DNA of 64,000 nucleotides from positions 21,463 through 85,462 of the forward strand of contig JAFVGK010000180.1 of NCBI GenBank assembly GCA_017475035.1, read 5' to 3'. Of this stretch, positions 25,971-36,304 are shown piece by piece. How positions within the stretch are numbered: the first letter of the stretch is position 1; every line of letters begins with the position of its first letter. This DNA is from Blautia sp. Its GTDB lineage: Bacteria; Bacillota; Clostridia; Lachnospirales; Lachnospiraceae. The position numbers were made by a program, and so were the translations under genes. The notes below the pieces were generated by a model. The model worked only from the letters and a program-made list of their open reading frames with translations. It did not search any database and was not told where the DNA came from.

Positions 25971-26012
25971 AAAAAGAGCATCTGTTTTCAGATGCTCTTT
26001 TTTTTACACCGT
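25971..26012 (+). terminator. Terminator of the liv operon
   Basis: Stem aaaaagagcatctg with its complement around ttttc, followed by tttttttt. The A-run on the other side also lets it serve the DUF4364 gene on the minus strand. Confidence 0.92.
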
Positions 26013-26046
26013 CACAAGGAAACTGTTATCGATTTTGCAACAGCCC

Positions 26047-26661
26047 TTATCTAAGCAATTCCTCCATCAGAATATCATAAACATTCTGCCACCGCAGTGC
26101 CCAGGAGTCACAGATCGCCTTTGCGGCTTCTTCGCTGGGCACTTCAAACTTCAGATCCATGACGGTCATGCTTCCTTCCAGCAAAACGCAATGAACCCTT
26201 TTTCCGGTTGTAACACTATCATCATATCGCGTAACAGTCCGATAAGGCTTTTGGGAAGGAAGGCGAAGCTCTTCCATCCGCTTCACAATCGTACGCCTCA
26301 GGTCAAGGGAAAGCTCAGACAAAAGACTGCTCAAAGTATCTCTGCCATCCTCCGTGATCTGATAAGTAAGCGTTTTCTCCGCCTTTTCCGTCAGGAGGAA
26401 ACCATCTCTTTCCATTTCCGCCACAGCCTGCTGCAGATGGAAAAAATTCCCGAATATTTTCTCCAGCAGAACATCACAAAGCTGCGAAACAGAAGCCGGC
26501 TTGTCCAGCTGATCCAGCATATACAGGACACACAGCTTATATTTCATCATGACCTGTGTCTGAGGAGGAATATAGGGCTCATTCTCGTCATCTACAGCAG
26601 GGGTATCCTTCTGAGTTCCGGCAGCCATACACGTACTTTTGTCAGACAGGTCTTTCTGCAT
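26047..26661 (-). CDS. DUF4364 family protein
   Basis: About 204 residues. The core MMKYKLCVLYMLDQLDKPASVSQLCDVLLEK reads as a winged-helix-like start, and YQITEDGRDTLSSLL is the family's second motif, so a transcriptional or protein-interaction role is likely. The frame is open to 26718, overlapping the DUF624 stop; ATG 26661 has GGGAGG 13 nt upstream. Start uncertain. It is downstream of the DUF624 gene in the same direction. Confidence 0.75.
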   Translation of the reverse strand: MQKDLSDKSTCMAAGTQKDTPAVDDENEPYIPPQTQVMMKYKLCVLYMLDQLDKPASVSQLCDVLLEKIFGNFFHLQQAVAEMERDGFLLTEKAEKTLTYQITEDGRDTLSSLLSELSLDLRRTIVKRMEELRLPSQKPYRTVTRYDDSVTTGKRVHCVLLEGSMTVMDLKFEVPSEEAAKAICDSWALRWQNVYDILMEELLR

Positions 26662-26692
26662 TTTTTCTTTTGATCCTCCCGGGACCGGATTA

Positions 26693-27433
26693 TCACGCCT
26701 GCGCCTTGCTTTCTTCATTTACTCCTCCGGAAGTATTGTCTGTATTCTCGTCCAATGATTCAAAATTGAGCTGACCCATTTCGGTCAGGTCTTCTTCCCC
26801 TTCTTCTTTAGGGATATACTGATCAAATATTTTAACAAGAAAATGAGAGTTCACATAAGCCACAGAAGAAATCGCCAGCAACAGATACAATGGCGTCAGA
26901 ATCCCCTGCAGCTGTCCGGAAGCAAAATAGATCGCCACGATGGGAACCACTGTGGCAAGAATCATCAGCAATGTATAAGGCAGATGCCGGATCGACATAA
27001 GGAAAGCATTCGTAAAGGTTCCCTTTATCGTATTTACGAATTTGGCCAATACCGGGTATATATAAGTAAAGACCATCAGATAAAGCATAAGGACAATCAT
27101 CAATAAAAAGTACATCACGATGGCAGTGGTCCCCTCCATCTGGTTTACAAGAGAAAAATCAAGCCAGAGAAGACCGCCTGCCGCCAGCATAATAAGATTG
27201 ATCACCAGCCCCTGCCTGAAATTTTCTTTAAAAGAATGAAAGAAGCCTCGAACAATATAGGACTCTTCATTGCGGACCATTTTCAGGGTCATATAAAATA
27301 AAGCCGTAAGCGCGGGACCGATCGTAATGACAGGAATGCATAAAACCAGGCATAAAAGATTCAGTATGATCAAATCGGCGATCCGGTTCATAGCAGTGAA
27401 AAATTTGTTGTCCATATTGAAAAAACGATCCAT
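26693..27433 (-). CDS. DUF624 (YesL-like) membrane protein
   Basis: A 246-residue protein with about five membrane helices. MDRFFNMDNKFFTAMNRIADLIILNLL and the GPALTALFYMTLKMVRNEESYIVRGFF segment are typical of DUF624. Homologs often sit by sugar ABC transporters, but none is adjacent here. AAGGAG lies 7 nt before ATG 27433; ATG 27439 is too close to it. The ribosome site is the end of repeat B3. Confidence 0.85.
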   Translation of the reverse strand: MDRFFNMDNKFFTAMNRIADLIILNLLCLVLCIPVITIGPALTALFYMTLKMVRNEESYIVRGFFHSFKENFRQGLVINLIMLAAGGLLWLDFSLVNQMEGTTAIVMYFLLMIVLMLYLMVFTYIYPVLAKFVNTIKGTFTNAFLMSIRHLPYTLLMILATVVPIVAIYFASGQLQGILTPLYLLLAISSVAYVNSHFLVKIFDQYIPKEEGEEDLTEMGQLNFESLDENTDNTSGGVNEESKAQA

Positions 27434-27440
27434 ATCCATT

Positions 27441-27501
27441 CTCCTTCTCTTACAATGATACTTGTAAACCGACATACCGTCGGGATGACGATTTTGCTGT
27501 A
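27441..27501 (-). repeat. Dispersed leader repeat, family B, copy B3
   Basis: On the minus strand: the cgtcatccc core, gtcggtttacaa, a TTACAA-N6-TTGTAA hairpin and an AAGGAG ribosome site. It lies within the predicted 5' leader of the DUF624 gene. Relatives: 44641-44736 and 62990-63087. Confidence 0.75.
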
Positions 27502-27522
27502 AGATATCCATTTCTCCAGTGT

Positions 27523-27551
27523 AGTATAGACATTTATTCAGAAAATGTAAA
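27523..27551 (-). promoter_or_regulatory. Promoter of the DUF624-DUF4364 operon
   Basis: On the minus strand TTTACA (27551-27546) and TATACT (27528-27523) with a 17-bp spacer. Transcription would begin just before repeat B3. Confidence 0.7.
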
Positions 27552-27686
27552 GTCCTATACAGCTGTGAAGCGAAAGTCCTGCTATGAAGAAACGAAATCA
27601 TTTGTTGCACAAATTCTTCAAGTAGTGTAAACTATAAAGATAAGAAAGTGAAATAGCTTATAGGAAGATAAAAGGGAGAATATCCT

Positions 27687-30362
27687 ATGGGGAAAATGAC
27701 TGCACTAAATCGGGCTTTTGAGAAAGCTTTTGCCCACACGGCAACGAAGGAGACTCTGTACGATCTTCTGGCTTGTCTCGGGGAAGAGCTTTCCTGTGAC
27801 CGGATCGCTGTCTTTGAGTATAATATAGATGGAACGATTGATAATACCCATGAATGGTGCCGCCAGGGGATGCAGAAGGAACAAGGGCTTTTACAGGGGT
27901 TCAGGATCGAAGGCTTTCATTCCTGGAAAAAAAGGCTGGAACAGGATGAGATCATAAGGATTCCTTCTCTTGAGATGATACGAAGGACGGATCCGGATAC
28001 CTATGACTTCTTTTCCCGGCAGGATGTGGAATCAGTCATCATATCCAAGCTTGCCTTCCACGGAGGAGAGCTTGGCTTTTTCGTTCTGGAAAACCCTGAT
28101 AAAGAGATGCTGGATGAGACGGAAATCGTCCTTCCGGGGATGCGGTATATCCTTTCTTCCCTGGTCTATTCTGATCAGCTTATCCATCGACTGGAGAAGA
28201 TCGGATTTAAGGACCGCCTTACAGGAACAGGCAACCGTATGAGCCTTCAGGAACACCTGGAGGAGCTTGACCCCAAAGTCTCCATCGGTATTATTTATTG
28301 CGAAGTGGTAGGCTGGGAGGTAGAGGATAACCGGCCGGAGCATCTACAGGATGAACAGAAGCTTTTGCATGCAGGGAGAGTCCTGAGGGATGTCTATGAG
28401 GAAAGTGAAGTATTCAGGGTCGGCGTAGATGAGTTTCTGGTTGTTGTGACATCAAAGAAGGAGCAGGATTTTGACAGGACACTGAGCATGATCCGGCATT
28501 TATTTGCTGAAAGCGATCTCCTGGTAGCCATAGGACATTTATGGAAGCCTTACTGTGATGCGAATTTTGATTCTCTGATCCGTATGACGCACCTGCTGGT
28601 TTTCGAAGAGAAAAAGAAACTGCTGAAAAATCACGCCAGGTATCATGAGAAGGCAAAAGTTCTGCAAAAAGAAAAGTATGAGCATGCAAATATCACACTG
28701 CCTCGAGGAGATGATTTTTTCCGCCTTGCAGAACTTTTTCTTGCAGAAATCTTTGACCAGCCCGTGATGACAGGGGTCCTTGATATCAATTATTTTAAGC
28801 TCTACAATGACATCTTTGGAAGGCGTGCCGGCAACAGGATCCTGGAGGATATTGCGGACTCCCTCAAGGAGCAGGCCGACTTGTATCATGGGATTGCAGG
28901 GTACCTTGGCGGAGACAATTTCTGTCTGATGCTGCCCATCCCGTATGAAGACACCCTGAAGCTGAAAGACTTCATGGAAGAGAGATTCAGGGAAATGAAA
29001 TATGCGGACGGATTTATGCCCGCGATAGGCATCTATCTCTCCTATAACCGGGAAGAGACGATGATCACGATGTATGACCGGGCTCTCACCGCGCTTGCAG
29101 AGATTAAGGGCAGCTATATGGAGCATTTTCGCTTCTATGAAGCAGGGCATTTTGAACATCTGAAAGAAGACAAGCTGCTGCTGATGGATCTCAGAAGAGG
29201 CCTTCAGGATGGGGAGTTTACTTTCTACCTGCAGCCTCAGGTTCATGAAAAAACAGGAAAAATTATCGGTGCGGAAGCGTTGGTGCGCTGGCGGAAAGGC
29301 AGGGAGATGATTTCTCCATCCAGATTTATCCCCCTGCTTGAAAAAACCGGCTACATTTTTGAAGTGGACTGTTTCGTGTGGGAGTCCGTCGTCAAGTGGC
29401 TGAAGAGCCTGATTGAGAGGGGAATCTCACCGGTGCCCTGTTCGGTAAATGTTTCCCGGATGGATTTTTATTTCACGGATATTGCGGATCATTTTATCGG
29501 ATTATTAAATAAATACGATCTGAAGCCGGAATATCTTGGCGTTGAGATAACGGAGAGCGCTTTCACGGATAATACGGAAAGTATTCTCGAAGCGGTAAAT
29601 AAACTGCATGACGCCGGCTTTCGTATCCTGATGGACGACTTTGGCAGCGGCTCCTCCTCGCTTTCCATGCTTCATACCATGGATCTGGACGTATTAAAAA
29701 CAGACGTCCGGTTTATGAGCAAAAAGGCGCAGGATAATCGCGCCGTGAGTATCGTGGAGGCAGTGATTACCATGGCTCACATGATCGGTATGATGGTTGT
29801 TACGGAGGGTGTTGAGACGACAGAGCAGAGAGACAATCTGATAGCCATGGGAGACAATTATGCCCAGGGGTTTCTTTTCTACCGGCCGATGCCGGTCGAA
29901 CAGTTTGAAAAACTTCTCAGGATCCCGGATAATGTCGGCCGTTCACCGAAACGCGGCGACAAGCTGATGACGAATCATCTTTGTTTCCGCAATATGATCC
30001 AGGAAGGCATGGTAAGTGATACCCTGCTCGATAATATCATCGGCGCCGCTGCCGTTTACCGGGAAGCTGACGGACATTTTTCACTGGTTCAGGTGAATGA
30101 TCAGTTTACGGAGCTGACCGGTCTTTCTTTAGATGAAAGTGAAAAGGCGGAGCATTATTCCGAAAGGTACCAGGAGAGAGAATTAGACAGGATTATGGGC
30201 ATCTTCCATGGGGCGGATGTTCATCCTTTGGAAGGTTCAAAGGGAAATGTTAAGCTGTATCGGGCTGATGGAAACGAGATTGAAGTTGAGGCACGGATAT
30301 TCCTGCTTTTCTCAAGCAGTGAACATAAGCTGTATCTTGCCACGATTCAGGAGCGGGCATAA
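27687..30362 (+). CDS. GAF-GGDEF-GGDEF-EAL-PAS-like cyclic-di-GMP protein
   Basis: An 891-residue cytoplasmic signalling protein. An N-terminal GAF-like sensor (1-165) precedes two diguanylate-cyclase folds. The first (170-320) has GVDEF at 246-250 in place of GGDEF, and the second (330-490) has GGDNF at 408-412; both are probably inactive. The EAL domain (500-755) keeps its key residues: Glu530 in EALVRW, NVSR, EITESAF, DDFGSG, KTD and TEGVE. A PAS-like segment (VQVNDQFTELTGLSLDES) ends the protein. It is most likely a c-di-GMP phosphodiesterase. AAGGGAG precedes the ATG. Confidence 0.9.
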   Translation: MGKMTALNRAFEKAFAHTATKETLYDLLACLGEELSCDRIAVFEYNIDGTIDNTHEWCRQGMQKEQGLLQGFRIEGFHSWKKRLEQDEIIRIPSLEMIRRTDPDTYDFFSRQDVESVIISKLAFHGGELGFFVLENPDKEMLDETEIVLPGMRYILSSLVYSDQLIHRLEKIGFKDRLTGTGNRMSLQEHLEELDPKVSIGIIYCEVVGWEVEDNRPEHLQDEQKLLHAGRVLRDVYEESEVFRVGVDEFLVVVTSKKEQDFDRTLSMIRHLFAESDLLVAIGHLWKPYCDANFDSLIRMTHLLVFEEKKKLLKNHARYHEKAKVLQKEKYEHANITLPRGDDFFRLAELFLAEIFDQPVMTGVLDINYFKLYNDIFGRRAGNRILEDIADSLKEQADLYHGIAGYLGGDNFCLMLPIPYEDTLKLKDFMEERFREMKYADGFMPAIGIYLSYNREETMITMYDRALTALAEIKGSYMEHFRFYEAGHFEHLKEDKLLLMDLRRGLQDGEFTFYLQPQVHEKTGKIIGAEALVRWRKGREMISPSRFIPLLEKTGYIFEVDCFVWESVVKWLKSLIERGISPVPCSVNVSRMDFYFTDIADHFIGLLNKYDLKPEYLGVEITESAFTDNTESILEAVNKLHDAGFRILMDDFGSGSSSLSMLHTMDLDVLKTDVRFMSKKAQDNRAVSIVEAVITMAHMIGMMVVTEGVETTEQRDNLIAMGDNYAQGFLFYRPMPVEQFEKLLRIPDNVGRSPKRGDKLMTNHLCFRNMIQEGMVSDTLLDNIIGAAAVYREADGHFSLVQVNDQFTELTGLSLDESEKAEHYSERYQERELDRIMGIFHGADVHPLEGSKGNVKLYRADGNEIEVEARIFLLFSSSEHKLYLATIQERA

Positions 30363-30390
30363 AAAATAATTATTGGAGGAACTACGAATT

Positions 30391-31368
30391 ATGATTGTAC
30401 CTGTATTATTGTTTATTCTGGGTTTGGTTTTACTCATCAAGGGCGGCGACTGGTTTGTGGACGGCGCATCTGCTATTGCTCATCGATATCATGTCCCTGA
30501 GCTGATTATCGGAGCGACAATCGTGTCCATCGGCACAACCCTGCCGGAGGTTCTGGTTTCCGCAACCTCGGCGGTCAGCCATCATGGAGAGATTGCCTAT
30601 GGCAACGCGATTGGCTCGATTATCTGTAATACGGCTCTGATTTCTGCCATTACCATGGCAGTCCGCCCGGGTATCGTGGCTGCCTCCGAGCTGATTCTTC
30701 CGGTCATTTTTTACTTTCTGGCAGCGATTTTTTACGCTGGAAATGCATATCTGACAGGGTATTTTTCCCGGCCGATCGGTCTGGTTCTTCTGGGCATCTT
30801 TCTGATCTATATGATTCTGACACTGCGCAGGGGGTTTGCTTCACAGTCTGCGCCGTCGAAAGAAGAGGTTCTGGAAAAGGCCGAGGAGATTACCATGTCC
30901 CTGGGAAAAGCTGTGGCGCTTTTGGTCATCGGCGCGGCTTTGATTGCGGTCGGGGCAAATCTCCTTGTTAATAACGGTACCAAAATCGCGGCCTGGATGG
31001 GCGTGCCGGAGTCCGTTATCGCCCTGACCTTCGTTGCCTTGGGGACATCGCTGCCGGAGCTTGTCACAGCAGTGACTTCTCTGATCAAGGGACACAGCGC
31101 TCTGTCTGTCGGTAATGTCATCGGAGCAAATCTCTTCAATCTCGTTTTGGTTTGCGGAGTTTCTGTCACACTGAGCCCGTTCAGCATACCGACAGAGAAG
31201 TTATTGTTTGGCAGAAATGCTTCTCTTGTATTGGACATTCCTCTGACGTTTATTGTCATGCTGATCATGACGGTACCTGCGTTATGGAAAGGAAAGCTGT
31301 ACCGCCTGCAGGGTATTTCCCTGCTTGCCATTTACGCGGCATTTTGCGCGTTCCAGTTTATGGCTTAA
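30391..31368 (+). CDS. CaCA-family Ca2+/Na+ exchanger
   Basis: A 325-residue membrane protein with about ten helices and the two inverted alpha repeats: GATIVSIGTTLPEVLVS with GNAIGSIICN, and ALTFVALGTSLPELVTA with GNVIGANLFN. The acidic residues that bind the cation are present in both. It probably exports Ca2+ in exchange for Na+ or H+. The frame is open from a TTG at 30373, but GGAGGA lies 10 nt before ATG 30391. Confidence 0.92.
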   Translation: MIVPVLLFILGLVLLIKGGDWFVDGASAIAHRYHVPELIIGATIVSIGTTLPEVLVSATSAVSHHGEIAYGNAIGSIICNTALISAITMAVRPGIVAASELILPVIFYFLAAIFYAGNAYLTGYFSRPIGLVLLGIFLIYMILTLRRGFASQSAPSKEEVLEKAEEITMSLGKAVALLVIGAALIAVGANLLVNNGTKIAAWMGVPESVIALTFVALGTSLPELVTAVTSLIKGHSALSVGNVIGANLFNLVLVCGVSVTLSPFSIPTEKLLFGRNASLVLDIPLTFIVMLIMTVPALWKGKLYRLQGISLLAIYAAFCAFQFMA

Positions 31369-31377
31369 GGAGAAAAA

Positions 31378-33654
31378 ATGTTAACGATACCGATTTATGA
31401 CCTGTTGCTTCTGCCAGGCGTAAACTTTTTCTTTAAGAGAGATACTTTCCCCGGACATTCTCTTTCTGCGGAGGATGTGGGGCAGGACGTCCTCTTTTTG
31501 ATGCTGAAAACGGACCGCGACCGACAGGCGGTTCAGCCGGAGGATATTTACCCTGTCGGTATCATGGGCAGGCTTGAGAGCATAGACGACGATGACAGCG
31601 CCAGGATCCACGCGACTTCCCGGGTAAAGATCTCTTCTGTCCATCAGGAAGAAGGGATGCTGAAGGCAGAAGTCGAGCCCTTCCCGGATGAGGTGGACAT
31701 TACCCCTGAGGAAGAGAAGGAAAGCTTCGCGAAGATTAAAAAAGAGCTTATGGAGTTTGCCAGAGGCTTTCAATGGGGAATCTGGGCCAGGACGATGATT
31801 TATCACTGGAATACACTGGAAGAAGCGATCTGTGCCCTTTCCGGTTATCTGAATTTTACCTGGGAGGATAAATACGCTCTTTTGGAAATTTCCTCCCGCA
31901 AAGAAAGAAACAGCCGTATTCAGGAAGCGCTTTTTGAGCTGATGGAGATTTTCCGTGTGAGTGAGGAGGCTGAAATTGCGCAGAAGGACTCCAATGAAAA
32001 GCTCTATCGGGAATCGGCACTGAAAAAACAGATAGATTTTCTGCAGACCCAGCTTGACGATCTGCATCCGGAAAATATCTCGGATATACGGCGTTATGAA
32101 AAAAAGATCCAGGAGTCCGGGATGAACGAAGAGGCTGAAAAAGAAGCCCTGAAAGTCCTGAACCGGATGAAACAGGAAGGAAAGGACAGTCATGAGTATG
32201 GCATCCTGTATGATTACCTGGATTTTGTAACGACCCTGGTATGGAAAACAGAGGAGATTGATGATATTGACCTTAAAAAGGCGGAAAAGATACTGGAAGA
32301 GGATCATTATGGCTTGAAGAAGGTCAAAGAACGCATTATTCAGCAGCTGGCGGTTATGGCTTTGAATAAAAAGCAGTCAGGATCCATTCTGCTCTTTGTG
32401 GGGCCTCCCGGTACAGGAAAAACGAGTATCGGCCAGAGTATAGCGAAAGCGCTTGGGCGGAAATATGTTCGCATCAGTCTGGGAGGCGTGCGGGATGAAG
32501 CTGAGATCCGGGGACATCGCAGAACCTATATCGGAGCAATGCCCGGCAGGATTATGGAAGGAATCAAGCGCAGCGGCGCGAGCAATCCGGTCATGGTCCT
32601 GGATGAGGTAGATAAGCTGGGCAATGATTTTCGGGGAGATCCCTCCAGCGCTCTTCTGGAGGTACTGGATCCGGAGCAGAACTACACCTTTACCGACCAT
32701 TACATGAATGTACCCTATGATCTGTCAAATGTTCTATTTGTGTGTACGGCAAATTCTCAGGATACCATTCCGGAGCCTTTGCTGAATCGTATGGAGGCAA
32801 TTCCCTTTCCCGGATATACGGAAATAGAAAAGTTTCAGATCGCGAAGAAGCATCTGATCATCCGCGCTATGGAGGAAATGGGAATTAAGAAGGAAAACCT
32901 CCGGATTCAGGATGCGGCCCTGCGCAGGATCATTACCGAATATACGGCAGAGGCGGGTGTGCGTGGACTGAAAAAGCAGATTGATATCTTATGCAGGCAT
33001 GCGGCTGTCAAGCTGGTGAAAGGAGAACAGAAATCCGTTACCCTGACTGAGAAACGGGTGCCGGAGTATCTGGGAAGAAACCGGCTGCACCATGAGAAAG
33101 TCATGGATGAGCCGAGAGTCGGGGTGATGACAGGGCTCGCATATACACAGGCCGGCGGCGAAATCCTGTTTATAGAAACGGCGTTTACCAAAGGAGACGG
33201 AAAGCTTCTTATTACCGGACAGCTGGGAGACGTCATGAAGGAGTCAGCCCAGATAGCGGTTACCCTTGTGAAAGAGATGTTCCCGGACAGGGCTTCCATG
33301 TTTATGGAAAACGACCTTCATATCCACGTTCCTGCCGGAGCGGTGCCGAAAGACGGCCCGAGCGCGGGTATTACGCTCACAACAGCGATCGCTTCGCTTG
33401 TTACAGGACGATGTGCGGATACCCATACGGCTATGACGGGAGAGGTTTCACTTCGGGGAAAGGTGCTGCCGATCGGCGGACTGAACGAAAAGCTCATGGC
33501 GGCACAGCGGGCAGGCGTTACGACGGTTTACATTCCCGGAGAAAATATGGATGATCTGGAGGATGTAGCAGAGGAAGTAAGAAAAACCCTGACGATTTAT
33601 CCCATGGATGAAGCAAAAACAGTTGTGGAGGCATTGCTTTGCAGGCCGGAATAA
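31378..33654 (+). CDS. lon: ATP-dependent protease Lon
   Basis: A 758-residue protease, 9 bp after the exchanger gene. It has an N-terminal LAN domain ([12 protein letters not shown]), a coiled helical region, an AAA+ module (Walker A GPPGTGKT, 342-349; [19 protein letters not shown]) and a C-terminal serine-lysine protease domain (Ser662 in [10 protein letters not shown], Lys705 in GLNEKLMAA). It degrades misfolded and regulatory proteins. All parts are intact. Confidence 0.96.
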   Translation: MLTIPIYDLLLLPGVNFFFKRDTFPGHSLSAEDVGQDVLFLMLKTDRDRQAVQPEDIYPVGIMGRLESIDDDDSARIHATSRVKISSVHQEEGMLKAEVEPFPDEVDITPEEEKESFAKIKKELMEFARGFQWGIWARTMIYHWNTLEEAICALSGYLNFTWEDKYALLEISSRKERNSRIQEALFELMEIFRVSEEAEIAQKDSNEKLYRESALKKQIDFLQTQLDDLHPENISDIRRYEKKIQESGMNEEAEKEALKVLNRMKQEGKDSHEYGILYDYLDFVTTLVWKTEEIDDIDLKKAEKILEEDHYGLKKVKERIIQQLAVMALNKKQSGSILLFVGPPGTGKTSIGQSIAKALGRKYVRISLGGVRDEAEIRGHRRTYIGAMPGRIMEGIKRSGASNPVMVLDEVDKLGNDFRGDPSSALLEVLDPEQNYTFTDHYMNVPYDLSNVLFVCTANSQDTIPEPLLNRMEAIPFPGYTEIEKFQIAKKHLIIRAMEEMGIKKENLRIQDAALRRIITEYTAEAGVRGLKKQIDILCRHAAVKLVKGEQKSVTLTEKRVPEYLGRNRLHHEKVMDEPRVGVMTGLAYTQAGGEILFIETAFTKGDGKLLITGQLGDVMKESAQIAVTLVKEMFPDRASMFMENDLHIHVPAGAVPKDGPSAGITLTTAIASLVTGRCADTHTAMTGEVSLRGKVLPIGGLNEKLMAAQRAGVTTVYIPGENMDDLEDVAEEVRKTLTIYPMDEAKTVVEALLCRPE

Positions 33655-33977
33655 TGCTGTATGAAAAGTCTGATAACAGGGTAAAGTACAAATCTGAATA
33701 ACAGGAAATATTATTTGAGTATTTCACGAGATTTTCATATATTATAAGTATACTGAAGACAACCGGAGAGCCGTACTTTTTGGGCATGGTCTGACTGCAG
33801 GTTTTACGTGTGCGGCATGAAGGTGATTCATCTGTTTTTCTCTGTATCGATGGATGCGGCAGAAAAAAGGAAAGCAGACAGATATGAAAGACAGGATCCT
33901 TCATAAGCTGTAAGCTCCAGGCTCTCGCACAGACATGTGCGAAGCTATGAACAAAAAAAGAAAAGGAGGAACCAAGG
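33655..33977. other. Gene-free stretch of 323 bp upstream of the DUF1002 gene
   Basis: A+T-rich. A possible promoter is TTGAGT (33715-33720) and TATATT (33738-33743) with a 17-bp spacer, leaving a leader of about 225 nt. No convincing hairpin terminator for lon was found. Confidence 0.45.
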
Positions 33978-36056
33978 ATGAAAATAAGAAAGCTTGCTCA
34001 GAGCATACTTCTGGCTGTTTCTTTGCTTGCAGGAAGTATTCTGCCATCTCTCCCCGCGAGAGCTGACGCGATGCGTGTCGTGACTCTTGGCGCGGATCTT
34101 TCCCAGGCACAGCAGGATACGATGCTGAAATATTTTAAGGTAAACAGAGACGAGGTCAGGATTATTTATGTAACGATCCAGGATGAGATCGCACACCTTT
34201 CTACCTATGTGCCGATGGAGCAGATCGGTTCCAGGACAGTCAGCTGCGCATATGTACGGCCGACGACGTCCGGCGGCATCAAGGTACGTACCGCTAATCT
34301 GAACTGGGTGACGGGCAATATGATCGCGGCGTCCCTCTCTACTTCGGGAGTGACGAACTGTGAGGTCATCGCCGCCTGTCCGTTTGAAGTTTCCGGTACC
34401 GGTGCCCTGACAGGCGTGCAGATGGCCTATGAGGTCGCTGTGGGTGAGAAGCTGGACAACAGAAAGAAAGAGATCGCTACAGAAGAGATCGTCGTCACGG
34501 GCAACGTGGGAAATGTCGTCGGACAGGATGCCGCTACCTATGTGATTAACCGTGCGAAGATCGAGGTACTTGGCCGCGGCCTGACGAATTATGTTGATAT
34601 TTACAATACCGTCATTGATATTATTGATGAAAACCATCTGCAGTTAAGTGATGAGATGATCTATGATATTGTCAATCTGCTTGAAGAGATGGTGGCAGAA
34701 GATTATCAGTATGAAGATGTGATAGATACACTGGCAATGGTCGGAAACAACGTGGCTGAAGCCGCCGATGATGATTTCTTCAGTGAGACCGGCGGTTTCT
34801 CGGAGATTGCTCCTCCGGAAATGTCACTTCGCACAGATGATGACTATGACGACGAGTTCGATGATGAATTTGACGATGAATTTGATGAAGACAGTATCGT
34901 CATGGATCTGGACGAAAGTGTACTGGGAGATGATGTCGTTGTAAGCTCCACTCTCAATGATGCAGAGGATGATGAGTTTGATGATGACGAACTCGATGAT
35001 GACTACTGGGATGTGTTTGAAAATGCAGACGATATGACGGATGATCCTGACCTGGATGACGATGACGACCTGAATGAAGATGATGATCCGGATGGTGAGG
35101 CCGGCTGGCTGCAGACTCTGTTCGGAACAGAAGATGACGATGATGATATCGGCTTGCCCGCAGATGATGACATCGAGACGGATGATGACATCGAGACGGA
35201 TGATGATTTCGATGAGCTTGATGATGACGGGTTTGATGAATTTGATGATGAAGATGATCTTGTGGATGCCGATCTTGCAGAGGATGATCTCTTTGATGAT
35301 GAGATGATATCAGATGATACTGATTCGGCAGGTCAGGTAACGGAAACTGAATCACATACAGCAGAAACCGGTACCGATGAAGTTGATATCTCTTATCTCA
35401 GCGCAGACAGGCAGAAGCTGTACAGACAGGCCGATCTGTTCTGCCAGAGCGAATATGAAGGAAAGAAGAAAGCCTTAAAGAAGCTCAATAAACAGATTGA
35501 TTTTATGGTTGAAAAATCTTCTGTATCATTGGACGAGAAAACCGGCAGTGCACTCAAGGATCTTGTGCTTGACCGTTATTTAAGCATTCTGGGTAATGGC
35601 GGCTATTATACGCCTGCCGCGGATGACCAGTATCTGACACCGGAGCTGAATATGCTGAAGGATTCCCTGCAGAGGATCTTTGGCGTCAATGCTGTTCAGG
35701 ATGCGGATGCCGGCGATGTCCTGATGAACGTCTTTGATGATGAAGCGGCGGCCCTTTATGAGGAGACGATGACATTCTTCGCGAAGCTGTATGATGAATA
35801 TACTGAGATCGATGAAGACTTTGATGATTTAGATGATATTGACGACCTAGATGACATTGAAAATGCTGACGCGGCTGATGACGGCCTGATCGAAGCAGAT
35901 GATCTCGATGAAACAGAAGACGACCTTGCGGATGACGATATGGTTATCGGCGAAGCTTCCGAGTTCGACGAGGAAGAATATGACGTTTTCGGAGATGAAG
36001 ATCTTGCCGGAGAAGGGGAGTTTGATGTCGAAGATTGGGATCTTACCGTATTCTGA
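33978..36056 (+). CDS. Secreted DUF1002-domain protein with long Asp-rich insert
   Basis: A 692-residue exported protein. The signal peptide is MKIRKLAQSILLAVSLLAG to ARA-DAM. Residues 30-260 match DUF1002 as I recall it (MRVVTLGADLSQAQQDTMLKYF, YVRPTTSGGIKV, SGTGALTG). Residues 285-465 are mostly Asp and Glu in short repeated units (DDEFDDEFDDEF, DDIETDDDIETDDD). A helical segment follows (about 475-600, LSADRQKLYRQADLF), then a second acidic tail to the C-terminus. DUF1002 proteins normally have about 300 residues, so the rest is an addition. The acidic tracts may bind Ca2+ or basic surface molecules; this is inference. AAAAGGAGG precedes the ATG. Confidence 0.8.
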   Translation: MKIRKLAQSILLAVSLLAGSILPSLPARADAMRVVTLGADLSQAQQDTMLKYFKVNRDEVRIIYVTIQDEIAHLSTYVPMEQIGSRTVSCAYVRPTTSGGIKVRTANLNWVTGNMIAASLSTSGVTNCEVIAACPFEVSGTGALTGVQMAYEVAVGEKLDNRKKEIATEEIVVTGNVGNVVGQDAATYVINRAKIEVLGRGLTNYVDIYNTVIDIIDENHLQLSDEMIYDIVNLLEEMVAEDYQYEDVIDTLAMVGNNVAEAADDDFFSETGGFSEIAPPEMSLRTDDDYDDEFDDEFDDEFDEDSIVMDLDESVLGDDVVVSSTLNDAEDDEFDDDELDDDYWDVFENADDMTDDPDLDDDDDLNEDDDPDGEAGWLQTLFGTEDDDDDIGLPADDDIETDDDIETDDDFDELDDDGFDEFDDEDDLVDADLAEDDLFDDEMISDDTDSAGQVTETESHTAETGTDEVDISYLSADRQKLYRQADLFCQSEYEGKKKALKKLNKQIDFMVEKSSVSLDEKTGSALKDLVLDRYLSILGNGGYYTPAADDQYLTPELNMLKDSLQRIFGVNAVQDADAGDVLMNVFDDEAAALYEETMTFFAKLYDEYTEIDEDFDDLDDIDDLDDIENADAADDGLIEADDLDETEDDLADDDMVIGEASEFDEEEYDVFGDEDLAGEGEFDVEDWDLTVF

Positions 36057-36114
36057 TATGAATCAGGCTTTGCCGATGCAATCATAGTATAAACGCTATA
36101 AAATCATATGAATG

Positions 36115-36164
36115 ACAAAGGGTCATGCAAAAATGAGCGGTTTCATTTTTGCATGACCCTTTGT
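36115..36164. terminator. Strong palindrome after the DUF1002 gene
   Basis: A 22-bp perfect inverted repeat (acaaagggtcatgcaaaaat and its complement) with a short loop. The T-run after it is weak, so it is terminator-like rather than classical. Confidence 0.65.
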
Positions 36165-36206
36165 CGTACACAGTTTTATTTCCTGTTTGATTTTATGAAA
36201 AAGCAG

Positions 36207-36236
36207 TTGTGCGGAATACGCATTATGTGGTATCAT
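36207..36236 (+). promoter_or_regulatory. Possible promoter of the NhaC gene
   Basis: TTGTGC (36207-36212) and TATCAT (36231-36236) with an 18-bp spacer, 69 bp before the start. Confidence 0.45.
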
Positions 36237-36304
36237 AGTAAAGCGTTAAATTGATATAGCGCAAATACTATTTTGATTTCATTCGTTAAAAGGAGGAAAA
36301 GGTG

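Noticed and set aside
34954-35355. Long minus-strand open frame rich in His, opposite the DUF1002 gene
   Set aside because: It is the reverse of repeated Asp codons; the composition is an artefact of the repeat, with no ribosome site.
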